Source: Aquimarina sp. Aq78
Lineage (GTDB): Bacteria; Bacteroidota; Bacteroidia; Flavobacteriales; Flavobacteriaceae
Assembly (NCBI RefSeq): GCF_900299525.1
Contig: NZ_OMKA01000001.1
Coordinates: 620,001 to 684,000, forward strand
Direction of reading: 5' to 3'
Length of the DNA stretch: 64,000 bases
Shown here: in pieces, positions 9,399 through 17,753 of the stretch
Position numbering within the stretch: position 1 is the first letter of the stretch
Layout: each line of letters opens with the position of its first letter
Translations under genes and position numbers: made by a program
Notes under the pieces: generated by a model
Seen by the model: only the letters and a program-made list of their open reading frames with translations
The model's database searches: none
What the model was told of the DNA's origin: nothing

Positions 9399-9857
9399 CT
9401 AACGACCAAAAGAATCAAACGATGTTAATAATGATATATATCCTTTTGCATCAAGATTTCTTCTATAACCTGTTACTCCTAATACGTTTCCCTCTTTATC
9501 CAGAACTAAAATAACAGGAAAAACCCATTTTCTGTTATATTTTTGGGCAAGCTCTTTATTTTTTTTTTGCTGAACCAAAGAAAGTTTATTTTTTTTACGT
9601 TTAGGAAAATCAGCTTTTACCCATACAAATTTTTGATCAGCAAATTCCATAAATTCTTCATTAGAGAAAACTTTTCTTTCTAATCTAATACAAGGAGGAC
9701 ACCAATCTGATCCGGTAAAAAATAATACAATATTTTGGTCTTTTTCTTTTGCTAATAATTTTGCTTCATCAAAATCATATTTCCAGTCCTGACCTATAAC
9801 GTCATGACCAAAAAACATAAAAAAAAGTATACTTACAAATGGGGCGAATCTGTTCAT
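9399..9857 (-). CDS. Thioredoxin-family secreted protein
   Basis: 152 residues. A signal peptide (hydrophobic 7-17, cleavage near IGQ) is followed by a thioredoxin fold of the DUF255/thioredoxin_7 type. The redox motif is CPPC (C53, C56) in TGSDWCPPCIRLE, and a cis-proline region is seen at WVFPVILVLDKEGN. It probably acts as a periplasmic thiol-disulfide protein. It lies between the STAS-like gene (50 bp away) and rnz (62 bp away) on the same strand; its partner is unknown. Confidence 0.85.
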   Translation of the reverse strand: MNRFAPFVSILFFMFFGHDVIGQDWKYDFDEAKLLAKEKDQNIVLFFTGSDWCPPCIRLERKVFSNEEFMEFADQKFVWVKADFPKRKKNKLSLVQQKKNKELAQKYNRKWVFPVILVLDKEGNVLGVTGYRRNLDAKGYISLLTSFDSFGR

Positions 9858-9907
9858 AGCATATCAGACGAAAAGCAAAACAAATAATTACAAAAAAGTT
9901 GAATTTT

Positions 9908-10240
9908 CTAAAAACCCAGATCTCTCTCTATTTCTTCCATTTCAACCAAATCATATGCTTCCTGTAATGTAGGAACAATTGTAATTTCGTTTAAGACCTC
10001 ATCATAGGATATCTTGTTTGTAACAATCACGAATGAATGCTTTGCAGCCTTATGCTGATTAGAAATCCTTAAAAACTCATTGATATCATCTACTGAGATT
10101 TGTTCTAGTGAAAACAAGTTAACAATTATATTCTCATTTTCAAGAGAAGTATACTTGTCTTCAAGGCCTTTAACAAATTCTATAATTGTAGTTTTTTCCT
10201 GTGTAATTATAGTTGTAGAACCTTCTTTATTAAAAATCAT
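9908..10240 (-). CDS. STAS-like small protein next to rnz
   Basis: 110 residues with no signal peptide. The alternation (TIIEFVKGLEDKYTSLENENIIVNLFSL, then DDINEFLRISNQHKAAKHSFVIVTN) resembles a STAS/anti-anti-sigma fold: a strand, a helix, a strand ending at a conserved loop, then a helix and strand. The serine that is phosphorylated in classical SpoIIAA proteins is not evident. It starts 3 bp after the pyrB stop, so it is surely co-transcribed. The genomic link to ribonuclease Z is common in flavobacteria, but I know of no proven function. Confidence 0.7.
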   Translation of the reverse strand: MIFNKEGSTTIITQEKTTIIEFVKGLEDKYTSLENENIIVNLFSLEQISVDDINEFLRISNQHKAAKHSFVIVTNKISYDEVLNEITIVPTLQEAYDLVEMEEIERDLGF

Positions 10241-10243
10241 AAA

Positions 10244-11173
10244 TCATCGTTTAATTTTTGAAGCTAAAAGATATATCACAGCCATTCGCACTGCAACTCC
10301 ATTCTGTACCTGATCCAATATTATGGCTTGGTTAGAATCAGCAACATCACTCGTGATTTCTACTCCACGATTGATTGGTCCTGGGTGCATGATTACAATT
10401 TCCTTATTCAGACTATCCAATAACTTTTTATTTACTCCAAATTGTTGAGTATATTCTCGTGTTGATGGAAAATAACTAATCTCCATTCTTTCATTCTGCA
10501 CACGCAACATATTGGCGACATCGCACCATTCTAGTGCTTTTTTTAGATCTGTTTCTACCTGAACTCCTAATTTCTCAATATATTTAGGAATTAGAGTTTT
10601 AGGGCCACAAACTTTTACTTCTGCTCCTTGTAGTTTTAAGGCAAAGATATTAGACAATGCAACTCTAGAGTGCAAAATATCCCCTACAATTACAACCTTT
10701 TTCCCTCCTACTTCTCCTAATCGTTCGCGTATAGAATACGAATCTAACAAAGCTTGTGTAGGATGTTCATGGGCTCCATCTCCTGCATTAACAATACTTG
10801 CATCGACATGTTTAGAAAGAAAAACTCCCGCCCCGGGGTTAGGGTGCCTCATGACTACCATATCTACTTTCATAGAAAGGATATTATTTACGGTATCAAT
10901 AAGGGTTTCTCCTTTCTTTACAGAAGAAGATGCTGCAGAAAAATTAATTACATCTGCAGAGAGTCGTTTTTCTGCTAATTCAAAAGATAATCTTGTTCTT
11001 GTACTATTCTCAAAAAAAAGATTAGCTATCGTTATGTCTCTAAGCGAAGGAACTTTCTTAATTGGTCTATTAATAACTTCTTTAAAGTGATCAGCAGTCT
11101 CAAAGATTAAATTAATATCTTCTTTATTTAGATATTTTATTCCCAATAAGTGATGTACACTTAATTCGCTCAT
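10244..11173 (-). CDS. pyrB: Aspartate carbamoyltransferase catalytic subunit
   Basis: A 309-residue enzyme of de novo pyrimidine synthesis (carbamoyl phosphate + aspartate to carbamoyl aspartate). The carbamoyl-phosphate motif STRTRLSFE is at about 57-65, HEHPTQALLD lies near the middle, and MHPGPINRG near the C terminus binds aspartate. Length is typical. It follows pyrR by 46 bp. No pyrI regulatory subunit is adjacent. Confidence 0.97.
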   Translation of the reverse strand: MSELSVHHLLGIKYLNKEDINLIFETADHFKEVINRPIKKVPSLRDITIANLFFENSTRTRLSFELAEKRLSADVINFSAASSSVKKGETLIDTVNNILSMKVDMVVMRHPNPGAGVFLSKHVDASIVNAGDGAHEHPTQALLDSYSIRERLGEVGGKKVVIVGDILHSRVALSNIFALKLQGAEVKVCGPKTLIPKYIEKLGVQVETDLKKALEWCDVANMLRVQNERMEISYFPSTREYTQQFGVNKKLLDSLNKEIVIMHPGPINRGVEITSDVADSNQAIILDQVQNGVAVRMAVIYLLASKIKR

Positions 11174-11219
11174 TCGTCTTAATTTATAATTTTAAATAAA
11201 ACAATCTTATTCAGAGATC

Positions 11220-11759
11220 TTAATTTCCTATCAAATACACGGCATCTTTACCATCATTTTCTTCCCAATCTACTTTCACCTTTTCTTGATTTATAGCATC
11301 TACCTGGCGACCTCTATAATTAGGTTGTATCGGTAAATGTCTACTAAAACGTCTGTCAATTAGTGTTAGTAGTTCAATTTCTTGTGGTCTTCCAAAGGAC
11401 TGTACAGCTGTCAAAGCTGCCCTAATACTTCGCCCTGTATATAATACATCATCAATAAATACAATTCGCTTATCTTCTACTACAAAATCAATATGGGTTT
11501 TATTAGCCTCAAGAATTTTTTCTCCTCTCCTAAAATCATCTCTATAAAATGTAATATCAAGGTAACCTAATTTGATATCTGTTACCATATAATGATCTAC
11601 CAAAATTTTCTTGATACGATCAGCTAAAAAGGCTCCTCTGGGTTGAATCCCAATTAAAACAGTATCTCTAAAATGCGTGTGATTTTCAATTAATTGACAA
11701 GCCAAACGGTGCAGAATTATATCAATCTCTTTCGCACTAAGTAGTAATTTTTGACTCAT
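11220..11759 (-). CDS. pyrR: PyrR pyrimidine regulator / uracil phosphoribosyltransferase
   Basis: 179 residues from the ATG at 11759 (MSQKLLLSAKEIDIILHRLA). The frame extends to 11819, but the extra 20 residues do not fit the family start. A type-I phosphoribosyltransferase PRPP loop is seen as VFIDDVLYTGRSIRAAL. In Bacillus PyrR binds pyr mRNA and causes attenuation. Here it precedes pyrB, but I see no attenuator hairpin in the 46-bp pyrR-pyrB gap, so it may act mainly as a uracil phosphoribosyltransferase or regulate elsewhere. Confidence 0.93.
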   Translation of the reverse strand: MSQKLLLSAKEIDIILHRLACQLIENHTHFRDTVLIGIQPRGAFLADRIKKILVDHYMVTDIKLGYLDITFYRDDFRRGEKILEANKTHIDFVVEDKRIVFIDDVLYTGRSIRAALTAVQSFGRPQEIELLTLIDRRFSRHLPIQPNYRGRQVDAINQEKVKVDWEENDGKDAVYLIGN

Positions 11760-11934
11760 AATCTCCAAATGGATATCTGGAATACAAAAGTAGTGAAATT
11801 TTGGAACTATACAATTCAATTTCTAAATAACATACTATAGAAAATCTACTTTACAGAAAACATATTACCGTAAATTAATAGTTCTAAATTTATAGTATAT
11901 AAAAAAGAGATCTCTTCTACATTATAAGCTACAA

Positions 11935-11966
11935 AAAAAGACGTAATTATTAAATTACGCCTTTTT
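11935..11966 (-). terminator. Rho-independent terminator of the small secreted-protein gene
   Basis: Stem AAAAAG-CGTAAT / ATTACG-CTTTTT with a six-base loop. The single A/C mismatch on the plus strand becomes a G-U pair in minus-strand RNA, and a U7 tract follows. It lies 17 bp after the stop at 11983. Confidence 0.8.
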
Positions 11967-11982
11967 AAAATAATTATTTACG

Positions 11983-12384
11983 TTACATTCCCCCAGCTAA
12001 TAGTACAAACGAGTTTTTAGACACTGGAGATACTTCATAATTCTTAATATCTTCAATAGTCTTTACATATTTTTCAGCTTCCAAGAATGCCGTTTCCAAA
12101 GCACTCAAATTAGAGTTTTCTTTTACAACAATAGTTTTAGACATAATACCGCCATCTGTATACTCTATCGTTATTTTCCATTTTTTGATAGAGTGAAAAC
12201 TTTTATTCTTAGCTGTTTTTTTATTTTTTTTATTTTTTGGCTCTGTATCTAAATTCTTTTCTACAGATGTTATAATTGGTTTATCATTTACTACAACTGC
12301 CAGTCTATTTGTTTCTTTGGCATTTGCGTGAATGATTATTAAGAAATTTAATACAAATATGATTGCCCTGTTTATATTTTTCAT
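11983..12384 (-). CDS. Small secreted hypothetical protein
   Basis: 133 residues, not recognised. A clear signal peptide (hydrophobic 7-18, cleavage after HANA) is followed by a lysine-rich spacer (about 48-62, KNKKNKKTAKNK) and a compact domain at about 65-133 (KKWKITIEYTDGGIMSKTIVV). A helix (LSALETAFLEAEKYVKT) follows, then a hydrophobic tail ending LLAGGM. It is probably periplasmic or outer-membrane associated. It has its own terminator and no obvious operon partner. Confidence 0.6.
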   Translation of the reverse strand: MKNINRAIIFVLNFLIIIHANAKETNRLAVVVNDKPIITSVEKNLDTEPKNKKNKKTAKNKSFHSIKKWKITIEYTDGGIMSKTIVVKENSNLSALETAFLEAEKYVKTIEDIKNYEVSPVSKNSFVLLAGGM

Positions 12385-12758
12385 TTTAAAAAACGTTTAT
12401 GATTTTGTACAATGCAAATATCAGGAAGCTTCACTCTGTATACTATACTACTATTAGTGAAAATAGCCTCCCATTTTTCAGGGATGTAAAACTTTACAAT
12501 TCAGTCAAGCCAACACATTATCACATAGTTATATCATTGTATTATGATTACAAATCAAGTCATTTTTCATCAGAGAACATGTCAAAAAACCCAGTTATAA
12601 TCATGGTCACGAGGTATGCTAATAAAATAGAGTTCTAATTTTGAGCAGAATAAACTCAAAGTAGGGGAAAGTAAAAACAACACTGTATCCAGTGTATTTA
12701 TAAAAACAAAAGGCCGTTCATAAGAACGGCCTTTGCTATATTAAAAAATGTTGAGAAA
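12385..12758. other. Intergenic region; no convincing gene
   Basis: 374 bp between rpsA (stop at 12759) and the small secreted protein. It holds the rpsA terminator at 12709-12734 and a second small hairpin ACACTG-TATC-CAGTGT at 12680-12695. A 79-codon open frame on the plus strand (12399-12638) has no homology I recognise and no start signal, so I do not call it. Confidence 0.6.
12709..12734 (-). terminator. Rho-independent terminator of rpsA
   Basis: An 11-bp stem AAAGGCCGTTC / GAACGGCCTTT with loop ATAA, 25 bp after the rpsA stop. On the minus strand it is followed by a U-rich stretch (TTTTGTTTTTA). Confidence 0.9.
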
Positions 12759-14579
12759 CTAGTTCCCTCCTTTTTCCATTTTAGCTTTAAGATCTGCTAA
12801 AGCATCGATATCACCAAGCGTTGTTTTTTCTGCTGAACCTGTAGCAGCTTTCTTCGCAGCTTGTTTAACGATCTTAGCTTCTTCTTCTTTGAATAAAGCT
12901 GTATGAGAAGCAACCACTCTCTTGAATTCTTTATTGAACTCAATAATTTGGAATTCTGCTTCATCACCTTTCTTAAGTTTGCTTCCATCTTCTTTTTCAA
13001 GATGACGAGATGGTACAAAAGCAACTACATCTTCATTGAAATCTATAGTAGCACCTTTGTCTACGATTTCACCGATTGTTGCAGTATGCTTAGTTCCTAA
13101 AGCAAATTCACCTTCATATTTATCCCAAGGATTATCTTCTGTTTGCTTATGACCAAGACTTAACTTACGTCCTTCTACATCTAGTTCAAGAACAATCACA
13201 TCAAGTTTATCACTTACATTAGTAAAGTCTGATGGGTGTTTGATTTTCTTAGTCCATGAAAGATCTGAGATATAAATTAAACCATCAATACCTTCTTCTA
13301 ATTCTACGAATACACCAAAATTAGTGAAGTTACGAACAATACCATTATGCTTAGATCCAACAGGATATTTAGTTGTAATATCAGTCCATGGATCTGGAGT
13401 CAATTGCTTGATACCAAGAGACATCTTACGTTCTTCTCTATCCAAGGTAAGAATTACTGCTTCTACCTGATCACCTACTTTTACGAAATCTTGTGCAGAA
13501 CGTAAATGTGTAGACCAAGACATTTCAGATACGTGAATTAATCCTTCTACTCCTTCTTCAACTTCAATAAAAGCACCGTAATCAGCAATTACAACAACTT
13601 TACCTTTAACTTTATCACCTACTTTAAGTTCTTTATCAAGAGCTTCCCATGGGTGTGGTTTTAATTGCTTAAGACCTAATTGAATACGAGTCTTAGCCTC
13701 ATCAAAGTCTAAGATAACTACATTCAACTTCTGATCAAGTTCAACGATCTCATTTGGATGGTTGATTCTAGACCAAGAAAGATCTGTAATATGAACTAAT
13801 CCATCAACTCCTCCAAGATCAACAAATACACCATAAGAAGTAACATTCTTAACAGTACCTTCTAATACTTGACCTTTTTCTAATTGACCAATAATTTCTT
13901 TTTTCTGCTCTTCGATATCTGCTTCGATAAGCGCTTTATGAGATACAACAACGTTTTTGAATTCGTGGTTTATTTTCACCACTTTAAATTCCATTGTTTT
14001 TCCTACATACGCATCATAATCACGAATTGGTTTCACATCGATTTGAGAACCTGGTAAGAAAGCTTCAATACCAAATACATCTACGATCATACCTCCTTTG
14101 GTTCTACATTTCACAAAACCATTTACGATTTCACCTGTATCATGAGCACTATTTACTCTATCCCATGCTTTAATCACACGAGCTTTACGGTGAGATAAGA
14201 TTAATTGACCTGTTGCATCTTCACGCACATCAATTAAAACCTCTACCTTGTCTCCTACTTTAAGATCTGGGTTATAACGAAATTCATTTAGTGAGATAAC
14301 ACCTTCACTTTTGGCATTGATATCAATAATAGCATCACGATCAGTGATGTTAATTACTGTTCCGTCTACTACCTCATCGTTTAGGGTATCCACAAAATTC
14401 TCGGCAACTAACTTTTCAAACTCTTCAAGTTTTGAATCAGCGATAGGATCTATCCCTTCTTCGTAGTTATGCCAGTTAAAATCTTTTAGGAATTGTTCAG
14501 GGTTTGCTTGTTGTGGAGTTTCAGCTACTGCTTTCTTCTCTACTTCCTGAACGTCTGTGTTTTTTGTTTCTTCAGACAT
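12759..14579 (-). CDS. rpsA: 30S ribosomal protein S1
   Basis: 606 residues that bring mRNA to the 30S subunit. An acidic N-terminal extension (about 1-50) is followed by six S1/OB-fold repeats. The repeats are seen as GTVINITDRDAIIDINAKSE, GFVKCRTKGGMIVDVFGIEA, GTVKNVTSYGVFVDLGGVDG, GKVVVIADYGAFIEVEEGVE, GIVRNFTNFGVFVELEEGID and a degenerate sixth (ATIGEIVDKGATIDFNEDV). Inter-repeat signatures include WEALDKELKVGDKVKG. It is transcribed from its own consensus promoter with a structured leader. Confidence 0.97.
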   Translation of the reverse strand: MSEETKNTDVQEVEKKAVAETPQQANPEQFLKDFNWHNYEEGIDPIADSKLEEFEKLVAENFVDTLNDEVVDGTVINITDRDAIIDINAKSEGVISLNEFRYNPDLKVGDKVEVLIDVREDATGQLILSHRKARVIKAWDRVNSAHDTGEIVNGFVKCRTKGGMIVDVFGIEAFLPGSQIDVKPIRDYDAYVGKTMEFKVVKINHEFKNVVVSHKALIEADIEEQKKEIIGQLEKGQVLEGTVKNVTSYGVFVDLGGVDGLVHITDLSWSRINHPNEIVELDQKLNVVILDFDEAKTRIQLGLKQLKPHPWEALDKELKVGDKVKGKVVVIADYGAFIEVEEGVEGLIHVSEMSWSTHLRSAQDFVKVGDQVEAVILTLDREERKMSLGIKQLTPDPWTDITTKYPVGSKHNGIVRNFTNFGVFVELEEGIDGLIYISDLSWTKKIKHPSDFTNVSDKLDVIVLELDVEGRKLSLGHKQTEDNPWDKYEGEFALGTKHTATIGEIVDKGATIDFNEDVVAFVPSRHLEKEDGSKLKKGDEAEFQIIEFNKEFKRVVASHTALFKEEEAKIVKQAAKKAATGSAEKTTLGDIDALADLKAKMEKGGN

Positions 14580-14659
14580 TGAAGATAAAATTTGTATCCT
14601 GTATATTATTGAGAATCAAGACGAAAATTATACAGAAGTATTAATTAAATTAAACTATG

Positions 14660-14691
14660 TCCTTTTTAATCCTCTTATTCGCTAAAAAGGA
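14660..14691 (-). promoter_or_regulatory. Hairpin at the predicted 5' end of rpsA mRNA
   Basis: A 9-bp perfect stem TCCTTTTTA / TAAAAAGGA around a 14-base loop. It sits where transcription from the predicted promoter should start, about 80-110 bases upstream of the rpsA ATG. It may stabilise the transcript or serve S1 autoregulation; that is inference. Confidence 0.4.
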
Positions 14692-14694
14692 GTG

Positions 14695-14726
14695 CAAAAG
14701 TACAATTTAATTTATTAGAAAACAAA
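14695..14726 (-). promoter_or_regulatory. rpsA promoter (Bacteroidota consensus)
   Basis: The -7 element TACTTTTG (14695-14702) matches TAnnTTTG exactly. TTTG at 14723-14726 lies 20 bp upstream as the -33 element. It gives a leader of about 110 bases before the rpsA start. Confidence 0.65.
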
Positions 14727-14752
14727 AGATTATAATACGTTTCAATAAATTA

Positions 14753-16831
14753 TTAATACTTAATAATTTCGAATTCACTCCTCCTATTGGTTTGATGATC
14801 TTCTTCTGTACATACTTTACTATCACAGTCAATTAGAGGTTGTGATTCACCAAATCCAACAAACTGCATTCTCCTTGCATTAACATACCCTACCAAAGCG
14901 AGGTAATTACGTGTAGATTCAGCTCTTTTTGCTGATAAAACCTGATTATATGATTCTGTACCCCTACTATCTGTATGGGAACTTATATTAATATAAACCG
15001 TCTTATATCGTTCTAATTTTGCGGCAAGTTTATCCAGCACTTTTTTAGAATCAGCTCTAATATTCCATTTATCATAATCAAAATAAATTGGCGGCATATC
15101 AAAATAGAGTTTTCCATTCTTTTCTATAACCGGCGGACCATCTTTATCGGCTAGAAGGATTTCTCTTAGTCTTGTTTTGGTTATTTCTTCTTTTTTACGC
15201 TCTGTATTAGATTCACTAGTTCTAGTACGCTCATTGATATTAGTACTGTCACTGGATTGTATTCTGTTTTCATCATCTGTTACTGCAATATCCTTTTCTC
15301 TATCCAAATAAATAACGTAGGTTTCTTCATCTCTCTCCTTAACCATCAATGGTTGGGTTCTGGTTTTATACTTATTTGCAGAAGCTTTAAAGTTATATCT
15401 CCCAGGAAATACCTTTAGATCAAAAGCTGCAATAGAATCTAATTGACTCTCATACACCTTTACGTTATCGTTATTATACAAAACAACATCTGAATTGGCA
15501 ATATAATTATCGGTTGCAAAATCCCGGACTTCAAAACGTGTTCTATATTCGCGCGGAAAAATATCTCCAATCTGAGAAAAGGTATAAATATCATCTCCTG
15601 CTTTTTTTCGGTTTGATGCAAAAAAACCATCTGTCTCGTTATAATAAGTTATAGAAAAATCATCGTAGCTAGAGTTAATTGGTGCTCCTAGATTAACGGG
15701 TCTGATTAGTTTTTCTCTTCGTAGTTCTGAAACAAATATATCCATCATACCCAACCCTAAATGTCCATTTGAAGAAAAAAACAAATGACCCTTTTCTGAA
15801 ATAAATGGAAACTGCTCTCGATTTTCGGTGTTAATCGTTGGTCCCAAATTAGTTGGTTTCCCATATGTACCATCTTGATTTACAGCAACAAAATAAATAT
15901 CAAAATCTCCATATCCTCCAGGCATATTTGAACTAAAATATAACATATCTCCATTTGCATTTAATGATGGATGCTCAACAGAGTAGTTTACATCATTAAA
16001 TTCTAATTTCTCAGGTTTACCCCACTTACCATCAATCTTAATGGCCTTATATAAATGAATAGCGTTATTATTAATACTATCAAATTTCTTTTTTCCTTTT
16101 TCAGAATTACTTTTAGACAAGTAGATTGTATTGCCGTCGGCAGTAAAACAAAAATTCCCTTCATGAAGTTTTGAATTAATTTCTTTTGAAATAGTTTCAA
16201 TTTCAGAAACAGGTTTATTATTCTGATCCACTTTTACTTTATAAATATCCAAAAACGGGCGATGTGTCCATCTATAGTTTTTATCCAAAGGACTATAAGG
16301 GCGTCTATCCGTAGTGAAATAAAGAATACTATCTCTTTTAATAGCTCCAAACTCAGAAGCTTCTGAGTTAAAATCAGCACTTGCTATAGCATAATCATCA
16401 TCTTTTAATTTAAAATCCTCTATTGTAGAAATCGCATCAGAGGCACTAAAATCTCTCACGGTATTGTTTGACTTGTATATAGAAAGGTATTCTACAGATT
16501 TTTCATATTCTCCTAATGCAGAAAGCACCTGATACATCATAAAATTATACTGATTGTGATACGTTTTATCTTTATCATAAAATTTACCCGAAGTTAATAT
16601 CTTTAGATATCGATAAGCTTTTCTAAATTGAAAAGTATTATAGTATGATGTGGTAATATTTTTAAGGATATGTTTTGTATATCCTTCCTGATTTAACTCT
16701 TCTTCATATTGCAGTGCAGCATTTATATAATCTCCTTTTTCAAAAAAACGATCTGCTCTGTTTTTTTGTTGTGAAAAGGCAAACTGAGCAATCAGTACAG
16801 TTATTATCAATAATATCTTAGCTTTTATCAT
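14753..16831 (-). CDS. OmpA family protein with TPR and PD40 repeats (T9SS/gliding-associated)
   Basis: 692 residues. A signal peptide (about 1-20, ending AFSQ) is followed by TPR-like helices at about 22-115 and WD40-like PD40 beta-propeller repeats at about 180-425 (LYFSSNMPGGYGDFDIYFV, HLFFSSNGHLGLGMMDIFV). Next comes a carboxypeptidase-regulatory-like domain at about 440-510, then an OmpA peptidoglycan-binding domain at about 575-692 (FDYDKWNIRADSKKVLDKLA, NISSHTDSRGT, NRRSEFEI). This is the domain order of PorE-type proteins. It directly abuts the PorP/SprF gene and probably anchors that outer-membrane module to peptidoglycan. Confidence 0.88.
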   Translation of the reverse strand: MIKAKILLIITVLIAQFAFSQQKNRADRFFEKGDYINAALQYEEELNQEGYTKHILKNITTSYYNTFQFRKAYRYLKILTSGKFYDKDKTYHNQYNFMMYQVLSALGEYEKSVEYLSIYKSNNTVRDFSASDAISTIEDFKLKDDDYAIASADFNSEASEFGAIKRDSILYFTTDRRPYSPLDKNYRWTHRPFLDIYKVKVDQNNKPVSEIETISKEINSKLHEGNFCFTADGNTIYLSKSNSEKGKKKFDSINNNAIHLYKAIKIDGKWGKPEKLEFNDVNYSVEHPSLNANGDMLYFSSNMPGGYGDFDIYFVAVNQDGTYGKPTNLGPTINTENREQFPFISEKGHLFFSSNGHLGLGMMDIFVSELRREKLIRPVNLGAPINSSYDDFSITYYNETDGFFASNRKKAGDDIYTFSQIGDIFPREYRTRFEVRDFATDNYIANSDVVLYNNDNVKVYESQLDSIAAFDLKVFPGRYNFKASANKYKTRTQPLMVKERDEETYVIYLDREKDIAVTDDENRIQSSDSTNINERTRTSESNTERKKEEITKTRLREILLADKDGPPVIEKNGKLYFDMPPIYFDYDKWNIRADSKKVLDKLAAKLERYKTVYINISSHTDSRGTESYNQVLSAKRAESTRNYLALVGYVNARRMQFVGFGESQPLIDCDSKVCTEEDHQTNRRSEFEIIKY

Positions 16832-17749
16832 CTAGAAAAATCTTGGAGAGGAATATTTATTACTAAACTTAAGAAGATCAAAATTGAATAGTATTACAAT
16901 TTCATGACTTCCATTATTATAACCACTTAAATCACTAACACTAAAATCATAGGAATATCCAACTTTTAGGTTTTTTGTAATATTAAACCCCGCCAAAGCA
17001 ATAAAAGAGTCCGTATATCGATAAGATACCCCTAATTCGAATTTATCATAAATCAATGAGTTTAGAGAAAGGTCAAAGGTTAAAGGAGAATCTACAACCT
17101 GTTTGATAACCATTGAAGGTTTTAATTTTACTTCATCTATAAAATCAAAAACATAACCTGCTATACCATATATATGCGTTTTTGTTTGTGCAACACCTAT
17201 ACCATCAATATCTATATCGCTAGGAAGTAAATTTGGCGAAGATATACCTGCGTAAAAATTATTAGTAAATAAATACAAGCCTGCTCCAATATTTAATTGT
17301 GTAGTAGATGTATTATCTGCAAACGCAGGATCATTAGCTACATCAGAACCAGAAGGGTCAATTTTAAAATTATTGATACCTGCTTTTAGTCCGTATGACA
17401 ATCGGGTCTGATCAGAAATTCTTGTGATATACGCAAAATCAACATTTATATAATCATTATTAACCGGGATAGCATCTCCTATCCTATCGTTTACATAATT
17501 TACACTAAGCTCAATTTTTTCACTCATAGGGATATTAGCAAATATATTGGCTGTTTGTGGGGCTCCTTCAATACCTGTCCATTGTCTCCTGTATAACAAC
17601 CCGGTCGAAATTAATCCATTTTGACCTGTAGCATATGCGGGATTAACCGTACTCATATTATACATATATTGAGAATATTGTGGTTCCTGCTGAGCATAGA
17701 TCATCGAGCAGAAAATTATTGACATTACAAAAACTAACTTCAATTTCAT
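16832..17749 (-). CDS. PorP/SprF family type IX secretion outer-membrane protein
   Basis: 305 residues. A signal peptide ends near YAQQEPQ, followed by the signature QYSQYMYNMSTVNPAYAT typical of PorP/SprF. A beta-barrel follows with strand blocks such as YGLKAGINNFKI and VGYSYDFSVSDL. Such proteins associate with T9SS cargo carrying type-B C-terminal domains and help present it on the cell surface. The gene lies 4 bp after the type-B cargo gene and abuts the OmpA-PD40 gene, giving the classical three-gene adhesin module. Confidence 0.95.
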   Translation of the reverse strand: MKLKLVFVMSIIFCSMIYAQQEPQYSQYMYNMSTVNPAYATGQNGLISTGLLYRRQWTGIEGAPQTANIFANIPMSEKIELSVNYVNDRIGDAIPVNNDYINVDFAYITRISDQTRLSYGLKAGINNFKIDPSGSDVANDPAFADNTSTTQLNIGAGLYLFTNNFYAGISSPNLLPSDIDIDGIGVAQTKTHIYGIAGYVFDFIDEVKLKPSMVIKQVVDSPLTFDLSLNSLIYDKFELGVSYRYTDSFIALAGFNITKNLKVGYSYDFSVSDLSGYNNGSHEIVILFNFDLLKFSNKYSSPRFF

Positions 17750-17753
17750 TGGT

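Noticed and set aside
12399..12638. A 79-codon plus-strand frame between the small secreted protein and rpsA
   Set aside because: No recognisable protein features and no start context; it lies between genes on the other strand.
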